Positions 14,821 to 22,805 of a stretch of 32,465 nucleotides of DNA are shown piece after piece. The number at the start of each line of letters is the position of its first letter. Position 1 is the first letter of the stretch. Below the pieces are notes generated by a model that saw only the letters and a list, made by a program, of their open reading frames with translations, did no database searches and was not told the DNA's origin. A program made the translations under genes and the position numbers. The DNA is from a virus, in IMG/VR virus record IMGVR_UViG_3300042471_000334, positions 1 through 32,465 of that record. One strand, 5' to 3'.

Positions 14821-15408
14821 ATGGCGGTTCCTTCAAGCGCGTATCACTTCAATATCGTCGTAGACGCGACGATGCTGAACGCCTTGCTTCGTGAACTCCG
14901 TTCATACGATAAGGATTTGTACAAGGAAGTCACCAAGAATCTGGTGAACTCGGCCGCACCTATCGCTACTGCCGTAGGTACAGCGTTCCCCGGTAAGCCG
15001 CCTCTTGAGTTCTGGCGTGAGAAAGGCCGTAGGCGTGGCGCGGCTCGTATGCCGCCATACAATCCGATGAATGTCCGTCGCGGTGTGAAGGCCGTAGTGC
15101 CGCGTATCAAGAGTAACCCGGTGGCGAATGTGAATACGGTCGGTATCTTGCGGCTACAACAGATGAACGCTGGCGGTCAGGTCTATGATGTCGCAGGTTC
15201 AGCGATGAAGAATCCGAAGGGCGACAGGTTTATTCAGAACCTTGATAAGCATCTGCGCACGAAGTCGCGTGGTAACGGCTTCCGTTCGCGCATTATGTTC
15301 CCGTACACGAAGAAGCATCTGCCGTTGATTGAGAAGTCGGTGGCGTTGAGTATCAAGGCGCAGAACTCTCGTATCCGCGCAAGGCTCGTTCAGGGTAAGG
15401 CTGAATAG
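14821..15408 (+). CDS. HK97 gp10-like tail completion protein
   Basis: 195 aa, ATG at 14821. The N-terminus (DATMLNALLRELRSYDKDLYKEVTKNL) and the basic middle region (GRRRGAARMPPYN, NVRRGVKAVVPRIK) resemble gp10-like/minor capsid proteins that join head and tail. The C-terminus has FPYTKKHLPLIEKSVALSI. It is very basic. Its position after the tail chaperone and before the tape measure is unusual, because these genes normally sit near the connector. Confidence 0.6.
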   Translation: MAVPSSAYHFNIVVDATMLNALLRELRSYDKDLYKEVTKNLVNSAAPIATAVGTAFPGKPPLEFWREKGRRRGAARMPPYNPMNVRRGVKAVVPRIKSNPVANVNTVGILRLQQMNAGGQVYDVAGSAMKNPKGDRFIQNLDKHLRTKSRGNGFRSRIMFPYTKKHLPLIEKSVALSIKAQNSRIRARLVQGKAE

Positions 15409-15410
15409 GT

Positions 15411-18095
15411 ATGGCACTTGGCGTAGATATCATCTCAGCGTTTGATGGCTCAGGCATCAAGAAAGCGATTGAAGAGTTCAAGACGCTGGAGACGACGAGC
15501 CAGAAGGCTCAGTTCGCGATTCAGAAGGCCGCCATTCCTGCGGCGGCGGCTCTCGCCGGGCTTGCGGCGGCGGCAGGGTTCGCGGTCAAAGCGGCCATAG
15601 CAGACCAGCAAGAGCAGGAGAAACTCGCGCTCACCATCCGCAACACTACGGATGCGACGACAGGGCAGATTGAGGCGAACGAGGAATACATCGCGAGCCT
15701 CGCGGCTTCTTCAACCTTCACGGATAGCGAGATGCGCCCAGCGCTGGAAGCGTTGGTGCGTACTACAGGTGACCTCAGCACCGCGCAGTCTTCGCTCAGG
15801 TTGGCGATGGATATCTCGGCGGCAACAGGGCAAGGCCTCGTTGAAGTCTCTTCAGCGTTGGCTCGCGCCCACACAGGGAACTACCGCGCACTACAGATGC
15901 TCAGCCCGATGTTGCGCGACAACATCAAGGAAGGCCAAAGCCTTGACCAAATCTTCAAGGAACTGACGGACACATTCGGGGGTTCCGCAGAGGCGATGGG
16001 TGAGACTACGGCCGGGCAACTCACACGGTTGAAGAATCAGGTCGGGGAACTTCAAGAGAGTTTCGGTGTCGCGTTGCTTCCTGTTGTGGAAGCCATCGTG
16101 CCTGTGTTCTCGTCGCTGGCGACATTCGCGCAGAATAACCGCACCGCGTTCTTGGCTCTCGCCGGGGTTCTCGCAACGCTGTCGGCGTCAATAGTCGCGG
16201 TCGCGGCGGTCACGAAGATTTACACGACCTACCAGAAGTTGATGGCGATAGACACCGTGCAAGCGGTTCTCGCGTTGAAGGACGCGGAAGGCCAACTCAC
16301 GAAAGTTGGTCAGGCTGTGATGGCGGTTGGCAAGGTATTCGCCGTTGTAGCCCTTGCGCAGACCTTCTTCGCTATCGGTAACTCGGCGATGAATATGGGG
16401 CAGAAAATTAAGGTTGCGACCGAAGAAGTGATTATCGCTGTTGATGATATGGCGATGGGAACGGCGCAAGATACGGCGACGGTTGCTGAATCGTTCATCA
16501 AGACTGCTCGCACGATTCAAGACCAACTGCGATTGAACGATGTGTTCAACGAGTTCGGCCGTGACTTTCAGTTCGTCGTAGGTGGCATCAAGGTCAATAT
16601 TGAGGCGGCGGATGAAGCGTTTGAGAACTTCCTGAATCAAGACCCGAACCTTGCGCAGAAGATTATTGATGGGTTGAAGGCGCAACTCGCGGTGACTGAC
16701 CCGACGAGCCGGGCTTATCAAGACCTGACTGATGCCATCGCTCGGTATGAGGCGCGGCTGAATACGGCTCGTGCGGCTCAATCGGCGTTCAATAGCGCGG
16801 TTCAAACGACACCAACTCTTGCGTGGAGTGCTGCGTTGGTGCGTCTTGAGACTCAGACGCAACGAGAGTTCAAGGCACGGTTGGCTTCTGCTGGCGCTAT
16901 TGAGGAATGGAACAAGCAGGTTGAGCAGTCACGCAACAAGGCTTCTGGTGCGGCGAAAGAAGTAAAGACATTTCAGGAGAAACTCACGGAGTTCACTTCT
17001 GCTTTGAAGGGTAGTTATGACGCGCAACGGTCAATGACTGCGGCGACGAGGTCGCGTGAGGCGGCTGAGCGTTCTGTTACGGAGGCCACCGCGAACGCGA
17101 GCAAAGCGCAAGAGTATTTCAACAAGGTTGTGAAGGGATTCCCGAAGGACAGCAAGCAAGCGATTGACGCGACGCGACAGTATGAAGAGGCACAGCGCCG
17201 GGTTCGTGATGCCGCGCTATCGCAACGAGACGCAATCCAAGAGGTCAAAAACGCTGAGGCCGAACTACAGAAGTTGCGTGATATCAAGGCCGACCCTGAG
17301 AATGTCGCTGAGGCGGAACGGAACCTTGAGCGTTCTAAGTATGCGGTAGAGGAAGCGAACTTCGCGGTCACCGAAGCCGAGGCCGAACTCGCCGCGTTGC
17401 GTCTCAACCCCGAGTCTTCAGCGACGGAGATTCGCCGGGCTGAAATACGCCTCGCGGAAGCCAAACTCGCAGTCAGTGATTCAGTCGCGAGGGTCAAAGA
17501 CGCCGAACTCGCGCTCAATGAAGAAATCAACCGTAAGGCCACCGCCGAAGAAATCGCGGAAGCGGAACGCAACCTTGAGAAGGCTAAGGAATCGGTAGTC
17601 AAACAAACGGAAGAATTACGAGATGCGACGGTTCAAGAGGCCGCCGCACAATCGTTTATGAATCAAATCTTGAACGGTGCTACCGAGGACACCGACGAAT
17701 ACAAAGATGCTCTACGGGAACTGACGGAAGCCAAACGCGAAGAAGAAGACGCTCGCATCAATGTCGCTGAAGCCATCTTGAATGAGGCGGAAGCCACGCT
17801 CGCGCTCGCTGAGGCACAACGCATCCTGAACAAGGTTCGCGCCGAAACACCAGCCAACATCGTTGCTCGCGGCCAAGCCCAACTTGAAGGCGTATCAACG
17901 AGCAACCCGGCGCTCGCCGCGCTCAATGCCGCCAATAACGGCCAGAACAATACGACCGTTATCAACAACAACATCACGGCAGGTATGGGAACTGACCCGG
18001 CTACCGTCGCTCGCGAAATTATTGATGTCTTGAAGTCGTATGAACGCGCGAACGGCTATGTGCCAATCGTTACTGAGTATCAAGTAGCGGTCTGA
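15411..18095 (+). CDS. Tape measure protein
   Basis: 894 aa, the longest gene. The N-terminal domain (GVDIISAFDGSGIKKAIEEFKTLETTSQKA, then an Ala-rich hydrophobic helix at about 40-65) and a hydrophobic central segment (about 250-330) are typical of tape measures. From about 530 to 830 it is an Ala/Glu-rich coiled coil with imperfect repeats (EAERNLERSKYAVEEANFAV; EAERNLEKAKESVVKQTEEL). Using 0.15 nm per residue, the tail would be about 134 nm. No peptidase or transglycosylase domain is obvious. Confidence 0.93.
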   Translation: MALGVDIISAFDGSGIKKAIEEFKTLETTSQKAQFAIQKAAIPAAAALAGLAAAAGFAVKAAIADQQEQEKLALTIRNTTDATTGQIEANEEYIASLAASSTFTDSEMRPALEALVRTTGDLSTAQSSLRLAMDISAATGQGLVEVSSALARAHTGNYRALQMLSPMLRDNIKEGQSLDQIFKELTDTFGGSAEAMGETTAGQLTRLKNQVGELQESFGVALLPVVEAIVPVFSSLATFAQNNRTAFLALAGVLATLSASIVAVAAVTKIYTTYQKLMAIDTVQAVLALKDAEGQLTKVGQAVMAVGKVFAVVALAQTFFAIGNSAMNMGQKIKVATEEVIIAVDDMAMGTAQDTATVAESFIKTARTIQDQLRLNDVFNEFGRDFQFVVGGIKVNIEAADEAFENFLNQDPNLAQKIIDGLKAQLAVTDPTSRAYQDLTDAIARYEARLNTARAAQSAFNSAVQTTPTLAWSAALVRLETQTQREFKARLASAGAIEEWNKQVEQSRNKASGAAKEVKTFQEKLTEFTSALKGSYDAQRSMTAATRSREAAERSVTEATANASKAQEYFNKVVKGFPKDSKQAIDATRQYEEAQRRVRDAALSQRDAIQEVKNAEAELQKLRDIKADPENVAEAERNLERSKYAVEEANFAVTEAEAELAALRLNPESSATEIRRAEIRLAEAKLAVSDSVARVKDAELALNEEINRKATAEEIAEAERNLEKAKESVVKQTEELRDATVQEAAAQSFMNQILNGATEDTDEYKDALRELTEAKREEEDARINVAEAILNEAEATLALAEAQRILNKVRAETPANIVARGQAQLEGVSTSNPALAALNAANNGQNNTTVINNNITAGMGTDPATVAREIIDVLKSYERANGYVPIVTEYQVAV

Positions 18096-19360
18096 TGGCG
18101 ACAGTCCTGCCTTGGGGCGAGACGGTTACCGTCTTGATGGAACTCGGATTTCCCGTCAATGTGTTCACGCTGGACAGCGCCGCTGACGGTGTTCTTGATG
18201 AAGACTACCTAGATGGAACCCTGCTAGGTGACGATGTCTCCGCCTACGCGAAGCAGATATCCATCAACCGAGGCCGCCAAGACCAACTCGCCAACTTCTC
18301 GGCAGGTAGTTGCTCTATCACGCTGTTGAATAACGACCGTCGCTTTGACCCGACGAATGAAGATTCACCGTATTGGGATGTGCTGACCGGGCGTAGCGGT
18401 GTGACTCCGCGCCGCAAAGTGACCGTGAAACTCGGCGCTGAAACTCTGTTCGTAGGCCGAATCACCGATATTGACCTCTCCTACGCGACAGGTAAATCAA
18501 CGGATATCTCGGATGTGGTAATCGGTGCGGCTGATGACTTCGTGCTGTTGGCGAACACATTCACTCAGCAAGACCGTATTCCCACGCAAGAACTATCAGG
18601 CGCAAGGTTGAACTACCTATTGAATCTGCCTGAAATCGCCTACACCGGGGCAACCGACATTGATACAGGAACCGCAACCCTCGGCAACTATGAACTCGCA
18701 ACGAACACGAACGCGCTCACTTACGCGCAAGCCATCGCGACCGCCGAACAGGGGTTCTTCTTCGTGGCGCGTGACGGAACCCTCACCTTCACCGACCGTA
18801 CCTCGGCCGCGTTCGCGACATCCGCAGGCACATTCACCGACAATGACGGAACAGGCATCAAGTATCAGAACTTGAGCATCCTCTACGGTCAAGAGTTCCT
18901 CTACAACAAGATTGTCGCAACTCGGCAGAACGGCACTAGCCAAATCGCTAACGATGCTGGTAGCCAGACGGAGTTCGGTATCAGCACCTTGAGCCTCGGT
19001 GACTTGTTGTTGGCGGATGATGCGGCCGCGCAGACCCTCGCGAACGACCTGCTTGACCTCTACGCGGAACCGGGTTACCGCTTTGACAATATGACCTTCC
19101 TCGTTTCAAGCCTCACTTCAGGCAACCGAACCGTAGTCAATCAATTAGAACTCGGTGACACGGTCACGGTTGAACGCAACTACCAGACAGGAACCCCGGC
19201 CACAGTCACGAAGTATCAGACCGTTGAACGCTTGACGCACCTCATCACGCCAAGTTTTCACAGGCTGGAAGTCGCGATGTCCGATGCCTATGTCCTGTTC
19301 CCATTCATCTTGAATGACCCGGTCTACGGCATTATGGATGCGGATAACGCACTCACCTAG
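18095..19360 (+). CDS. Minor tail protein (distal tail / baseplate hub-like)
   Basis: 421 aa, ATG overlapping the tape measure stop by 1 nt. The N-terminal part has DVSAYAKQISINRGRQDQLANFSAGSCSITLLNNDRRFDP and VTVKLGAETLFVGRITDID, a pattern shared by actinophage minor tail proteins that cap the tail tube. The C-terminal half (YRFDNMTFLVSS, VNQLELGDTVTVE, VERLTHLITPSFHRLEVAMSD) is typical of hub proteins. It probably forms the tail tip with the following gene products. Confidence 0.85.
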   Translation: MATVLPWGETVTVLMELGFPVNVFTLDSAADGVLDEDYLDGTLLGDDVSAYAKQISINRGRQDQLANFSAGSCSITLLNNDRRFDPTNEDSPYWDVLTGRSGVTPRRKVTVKLGAETLFVGRITDIDLSYATGKSTDISDVVIGAADDFVLLANTFTQQDRIPTQELSGARLNYLLNLPEIAYTGATDIDTGTATLGNYELATNTNALTYAQAIATAEQGFFFVARDGTLTFTDRTSAAFATSAGTFTDNDGTGIKYQNLSILYGQEFLYNKIVATRQNGTSQIANDAGSQTEFGISTLSLGDLLLADDAAAQTLANDLLDLYAEPGYRFDNMTFLVSSLTSGNRTVVNQLELGDTVTVERNYQTGTPATVTKYQTVERLTHLITPSFHRLEVAMSDAYVLFPFILNDPVYGIMDADNALT

Positions 19361-19380
19361 TTGCTAGGATACGGATAACT

Positions 19381-19659
19381 ATGGCTGGCGCTGGCGCGAA
19401 ACTCTTCGTATCAGGTGATGTGCTGACTGCGGCACAGGTGAATACCTATCTGATGGACCAAACGATTATGCGGTTCGCCACTACTGCGGCGCGTGACGCG
19501 GCCTTCGGTGGAACCGGGGAGCCGACGCTCGCTGAAGGAATGTTCGCATACATTGATGCCGACAAAACGGTTTATTATTACACAGGTTCTGCTTGGCAAT
19601 CATACGGCATCACAAACGACAGCGACCAACTCGTCCTCGCGGCATCACTATTCGCATAA
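19381..19659 (+). CDS. Small tail-tip/fibre-associated protein
   Basis: 92 aa, ATG at 19381. AGAGAKLFVSGDVLTAAQVN followed by IMRFATTAARDAAFGG and MFAYIDADKTVYYYTGSAWQ is a recurrent module at tail-fibre loci of actinophages and aquatic phages. The N-terminal piece resembles an attachment peptide and the rest a small beta domain. It is probably a virion component. Confidence 0.75.
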   Translation: MAGAGAKLFVSGDVLTAAQVNTYLMDQTIMRFATTAARDAAFGGTGEPTLAEGMFAYIDADKTVYYYTGSAWQSYGITNDSDQLVLAASLFA

Positions 19660-19668
19660 GGAGAAACA

Positions 19669-20031
19669 ATGGCAACATACAGCAAAATCAAACTCGGCGG
19701 TTCAACCGATGGCAAACTCATCAAAGTTGCCGCTACCGCTACGCCTGGCACGACCATTCACACCGGGTCATCAACTGCCACGACCATTGACGAAGTATGG
19801 CTCTATGCCGTGAACAGCGATACGACCGACCGCAAACTTACGATTGAGTTTGGTGGCGTGTCCGCACCTGATGACCTGATTGAACAAACAATCACCGCCG
19901 AATCTGGCCTGATTCTGGTCGTACCCGGCCTCGTCATCGTCGGCAATTCCACACCGCTTGTGGTTCGTGCTTTCGCCGCTACAACGAATGTCGTGATGAT
20001 TGGCGGTTATGTGAACCGCATCACCGCATAA
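19669..20031 (+). CDS. Small beta-rich tail protein (120 aa)
   Basis: ATG at 19669 follows AAGGAG. The sequence alternates short beta strands and turns (IDEVWLYAVNSDTTDRKLTIEFGG; LILVVPGLVIVGNSTPLVVRAFA; NVVMIGGYVNRI), resembling small jelly-roll-like structural proteins near phage tail fibres. A receptor-binding or decoration role is inferred from position. Confidence 0.7.
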   Translation: MATYSKIKLGGSTDGKLIKVAATATPGTTIHTGSSTATTIDEVWLYAVNSDTTDRKLTIEFGGVSAPDDLIEQTITAESGLILVVPGLVIVGNSTPLVVRAFAATTNVVMIGGYVNRITA

Positions 20032-20040
20032 GGAGTAGCG

Positions 20041-20877
20041 ATGCGTTACGGTGAGCGCACACGCTCAGGCACGAATGTCTCAGGGTGGACAAAGCGTGGT
20101 GCGGTTAGCAACACGGTAGAAGTTGAGTATCTCGTCGTGGCTGGCGGCGGTAGCGCAGGTCTTCAGCAGGGCGGCGGTGGCGGCGGTGGCTTTCGCACGA
20201 ATGTCGCTGGTGCGACATCTGGTCGTGGTGCTTCTGCTGAGCCTGCGATGTTCTGTATCAAAGGTGTTTCGTACACTGCGACAGTTGGCGGTGGCAACGC
20301 CAATAGTTCGTTCGGTTCAACAACACTAGGTTCGCAGTCAGTGATTTCACAGGCTGGCGGCGTTAGTCCGAACGGTAACGGTGGCTGTGGCGCAGGTGGC
20401 GACAATAGCGGTACTTCCAAAGGCAACGGTGCGGCTGGTCAAGGCTATGACGGTGGCACAGGTGGCGGCGGTAATGAAGCAGGTGGTGGTGGCGGCGGTG
20501 CTGGTCAGGCAGGCGGCAACAGCACAGCACAAGGCGGTAACGGCGGCAATGGTCAAAGCACAACGATCACAGGCTCATCGCTGACCTTTGCAGGTGGTGG
20601 CGCAGGTGGGTCAAGGTTCGGTGTCGGTGGCGGTAGCGCAGGCTCAGGTGGCGGTGGCACTGTCGGCGTGGCTGGCGGCGTGAACACAGGCGGCGGCGGC
20701 GGCGGAAGCACTGGCTCAGGTGGGTCACCTGCATTTACCACTGGCGGTGGCGGTTCAGGTGTCGTGATTGTAAGAAGCACAACACCAGCCGCATCTACGA
20801 CAGGTAGTCCGACAGTGACCACAACAGGTGCGTACACCGTGTATCGATTCAACGGCACAGGAACGATTACTTGGTAG
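20041..20877 (+). CDS. Glycine-rich tail fibre / adhesin-like protein
   Basis: 278 aa, ATG at 20041 after AAGGAG. From about residue 28 it reads VEYLVVAGGGSAGLQQGGGGGGGF, followed by some 190 residues dominated by Gly with Ala, Ser, Asn and Thr, then a compact end (YTVYRFNGTGTITW). The VEYLVVAGGGSAG start and a TVYRF...GTITW end mark the glycine-rich domains of phage tail fibres and adhesins. Polyglycine-sandwich tips (as in T4-like gp38) bind receptors and vary quickly, so it may set host range. Long reverse-strand ORFs here are a by-product of GGN codons. Confidence 0.82.
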   Translation: MRYGERTRSGTNVSGWTKRGAVSNTVEVEYLVVAGGGSAGLQQGGGGGGGFRTNVAGATSGRGASAEPAMFCIKGVSYTATVGGGNANSSFGSTTLGSQSVISQAGGVSPNGNGGCGAGGDNSGTSKGNGAAGQGYDGGTGGGGNEAGGGGGGAGQAGGNSTAQGGNGGNGQSTTITGSSLTFAGGGAGGSRFGVGGGSAGSGGGGTVGVAGGVNTGGGGGGSTGSGGSPAFTTGGGGSGVVIVRSTTPAASTTGSPTVTTTGAYTVYRFNGTGTITW

Positions 20878-20883
20878 ACGCTT

Positions 20884-21138
20884 ATGGCTCACTTTGCGAA
20901 ACTAGATACGAACAACATCGTGCAGACTGTCGTTGTGGTGAACAACGATGTGTGCGGTAGCGATTTCCCTTCTAGCGAATCTGTCGGGCAACAATTTCTT
21001 GCCGCTTGTGGTTTAGGCGATGGCTGGAAGCAGACTTCGTACAACGGCAACTTTCGTGGCAAGTACGCAGGTATCGGCGATAAGTATGACGCTGAGGCCG
21101 ATGAGTTTGTCTCCCCGGTTATTGAAGTAGCGGAATAA
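20884..21138 (+). CDS. Conserved small tail-region protein of aquatic phages
   Basis: 84 aa, ATG at 20884. MAHFAKLDTNNIVQTVVVVNND, GDGWKQTSYNGNFRGKYAGIGDKYD and the C-terminal FVSP fit a small protein repeatedly found in cyanophage, pelagiphage and other aquatic phage structural regions. Its biochemical role is not established; a tail-fibre accessory or virion protein is likely. Confidence 0.8.
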   Translation: MAHFAKLDTNNIVQTVVVVNNDVCGSDFPSSESVGQQFLAACGLGDGWKQTSYNGNFRGKYAGIGDKYDAEADEFVSPVIEVAE

Positions 21139-21146
21139 CTACTTGA

Positions 21147-21386
21147 GTGAAGCCGAGCGGCCTCGTAGCGTTGTTTACGGCTGTCGCGTTTAGTTTGTTC
21201 GCGCCGGGCGCTCAAGCGAAGACTTTGGAGTGCCGAGAAGTTGAAACAAGTCCGCCTTGGGAATGGGCGTATGAATGTAAGGCGGATTGGGATGACGGTT
21301 CGCGGATTACGGATGAGCAACGCAAGACGGTGAACGCGGTTGTAGTCACGACCTTCGTTATTCCGTTATCCTCTCGGCGTAGATGA
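21147..21386 (+). CDS. Small secreted protein at the start of the lysis region
   Basis: 79 aa from GTG 21147. A signal peptide is clear: MKPSG, a hydrophobic core (LVALFTAVAFSLF) and an AQA-KT cleavage site near residue 24. The mature part is about 55 residues with Cys at about 29 and 44 and an aromatic PPWEWAYE patch. Its stop overlaps the next start (ATGA). It may help lysis or alter the host envelope; I do not recognise a family. Confidence 0.6.
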   Translation: MKPSGLVALFTAVAFSLFAPGAQAKTLECREVETSPPWEWAYECKADWDDGSRITDEQRKTVNAVVVTTFVIPLSSRRR

Positions 21387-21553
21387 AATGGCGTGACTAT
21401 CTCCTTGAGAATGTTTGGGTGTGGGCTGGCACAGGCCTCGTTCTGCTGACCTTGACAGGTACGACTTTGATTCAGGCGGTCGTTCTCACATCGTTAGCGG
21501 TATTGCTACACTTGGCTTTGACAACGGCGACGGGAGGCGAAAGCGATGAATGA
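21383..21553 (+). CDS. Small two-helix membrane protein (holin-like candidate)
   Basis: 56 aa, starting at ATG 21383 in the previous stop. After MKWRDYLLENV there are two hydrophobic segments (VWAGTGLVLLTLTG and LIQAVVLTSLAVLLHLAL) and a short acidic end (GGESDE). It overlaps the next membrane-protein gene by 8 nt. Context and topology suggest a holin or antiholin partner. Confidence 0.6.
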   Translation: MKWRDYLLENVWVWAGTGLVLLTLTGTTLIQAVVLTSLAVLLHLALTTATGGESDE

Positions 21554-21821
21554 TGAAATGATTATCAAGCAGAACGCGAGCCTCGCGAAGTTCTTTGATA
21601 TCGGGCAACGGCTATTCAGCCTGTTTCTCGCTACGGCTCTACCTGCGATTACGACCGGGGCAATCATCGGGGTTTCGGTGGCGAAGTCGGCGATTATGGC
21701 TGGCGCGATGGCCGTGATTAGTGTGATTCAGAAACTTGCCGCCGCGTCGGTGGATGGGGATTTATCTAACGATGAAATCAAAGAAGCGTTCTCAGGCGCG
21801 AGCAAGCCGAAGAAGAAGTGA
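21546..21821 (+). CDS. Holin-like membrane protein
   Basis: 91 aa, ATG at 21546. After a polar start (MIIKQNASLAKFFDIG) come two hydrophobic helices (about 23-44 and 46-63) and a charged end (DLSNDEIKEAF, SKPKKK). Size, Lys-rich tail and direct linkage to the endolysin gene 4 nt downstream make it the best holin candidate. Confidence 0.7.
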   Translation: MNDEMIIKQNASLAKFFDIGQRLFSLFLATALPAITTGAIIGVSVAKSAIMAGAMAVISVIQKLAAASVDGDLSNDEIKEAFSGASKPKKK

Positions 21822-21825
21822 TGTT

Positions 21826-22353
21826 ATGTATCCCGTCAGGTCGGTCGTTCTCCCTGCTGACCTGCGTGGCGTAAAGCCGGGCGAACTACCGAAGGAACTG
21901 TTGCGTGAGGTTAAGCCGCACGGCTGGCTTCACCATCTGGCGGCGGATGCGTATCACGCGCTACGGTCGGCCGCAATCGGTGACGGTATCAAGCCGTTCA
22001 AGCCGACATCGGCTGGCGACACTTACCGTTCAATCGCGATGCAGAGGGCAGGCTTTCTTCAGCGTTATCAGACAGAGATGATTATGGGTGCGTCTACGCG
22101 GCAGTGGGATGGAAGGACTTGGTATTTGAAGCCCGGCTTCGCGCCGATGGCCGCACCGGGTACGAGTAATCACAACCTCGGTATCGCCGTAGATATCCAT
22201 ACGGCTAGCGGTGAGCGTTTGGCGTGGATGTTGAAGAACTGTGCGCGGTTCGGTTGGTCGTGGGAAGTTCAGTCTGAGCCTTGGCATATCCGCTATGTGG
22301 CTGGGGATGCGGTTCCTGATGCGGTGAAAGCGTGGAAGGAAGCCAATGGATAA
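21826..22353 (+). CDS. Endolysin, VanY-type D-Ala-D-Ala carboxypeptidase (peptidase M15)
   Basis: I chose ATG 21826 (MYPVRSVVLPADL) rather than the open frame from 21736, since this is the first start after the holin stop; this gives 175 aa. Zinc ligands and catalytic motifs are SNHNLGIAVDIH (His116, Asp123) and EPWHIRY (Glu151, His154), the M15/VanY layout. QRYQTEMIMG and TWYLKPGFAPMAAPGTSNH are also typical. There is no separate cell-wall-binding domain, so it is a compact single-domain lysin that cuts peptide cross-links. Confidence 0.88.
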   Translation: MYPVRSVVLPADLRGVKPGELPKELLREVKPHGWLHHLAADAYHALRSAAIGDGIKPFKPTSAGDTYRSIAMQRAGFLQRYQTEMIMGASTRQWDGRTWYLKPGFAPMAAPGTSNHNLGIAVDIHTASGERLAWMLKNCARFGWSWEVQSEPWHIRYVAGDAVPDAVKAWKEANG

Positions 22354-22630
22354 CGGATTGGCGATGATTATCGTCGCGGTGATTACGACTATGGGCGGCA
22401 TTATGGTCGCGTTGATTCAGTCGCTACGGAAGGAGAACCGTGAAGACCACGCGATTGTCCGTATCCGTTTGAACGCCATCAAGGACATTGCCGCGCGAAC
22501 CGAGAAGAAGGTTGATACTGTGAAGAGGGAACTACACGACCATCTGAGTTGGCACAACGGAGGGAACGATGGGGAAGTTAGCGGAACAAATCAAAGACGC
22601 GAGAGACAAGGCGAAAGTCAAACCGCTTAG
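22346..22630 (+). CDS. DUF2746-like single-pass membrane protein
   Basis: 94 aa, ATG at 22346 overlapping the endolysin stop by 8 nt. A transmembrane helix at residues 4-26 (GLAMIIVAVITTMGGIMVALI) is followed by a charged coiled-coil stretch (ENREDHAIVRIRLNAI, TEKKVDTVKRELHDHLSWHNGG). This layout matches DUF2746-type proteins next to actinophage endolysins, proposed as holins or lysis accessory proteins. Its end overlaps the next gene by 62 nt. Confidence 0.68.
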   Translation: MDNGLAMIIVAVITTMGGIMVALIQSLRKENREDHAIVRIRLNAIKDIAARTEKKVDTVKRELHDHLSWHNGGNDGEVSGTNQRRERQGESQTA

Positions 22631-22805
22631 GGTTGATTCGGTTCTCGCTGAGTTGTCGGCCGAAGACCGCAAAGATTTGCTGGCGGCGCTGAATGATGTG
22701 GCTGTGCCGGGGCGAACGATTGAGAATGTGCTTCGGGCGCGTGGCGTGTCGTTGAGTCAGACTGCGATTCGGAACTATCGGATAACACGCAATGTCTCTA
22801 AGTGA
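22569..22805 (+). CDS. Small putative DNA-binding protein
   Basis: 78 aa, ATG at 22569 with GGAGG just upstream, despite the 62-nt overlap with the preceding frame. The C-terminal half (VPGRTIENVLRARGVSLSQTAIRNYRITRN) looks like a helix-turn-helix with a recognition helix ending in AIRNYR. The N-terminal half is basic and helical. It is coupled to the metallophosphoesterase gene that follows, so DNA metabolism is likely. Confidence 0.65.
   Translation: MGKLAEQIKDARDKAKVKPLRVDSVLAELSAEDRKDLLAALNDVAVPGRTIENVLRARGVSLSQTAIRNYRITRNVSK

Noticed and set aside
19356-19380. CCTAG-ttg-CTAGG palindrome after the minor tail gene
   Set aside because: A 5-bp stem is expected by chance at this scale, and it overlaps the stop codon without a T-run.
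20163-20858. Proline-rich and His/Cys-rich reverse frames opposite the glycine-rich fibre
   Set aside because: GGN glycine codons read backwards as CCN proline, so open frames here are expected by composition.
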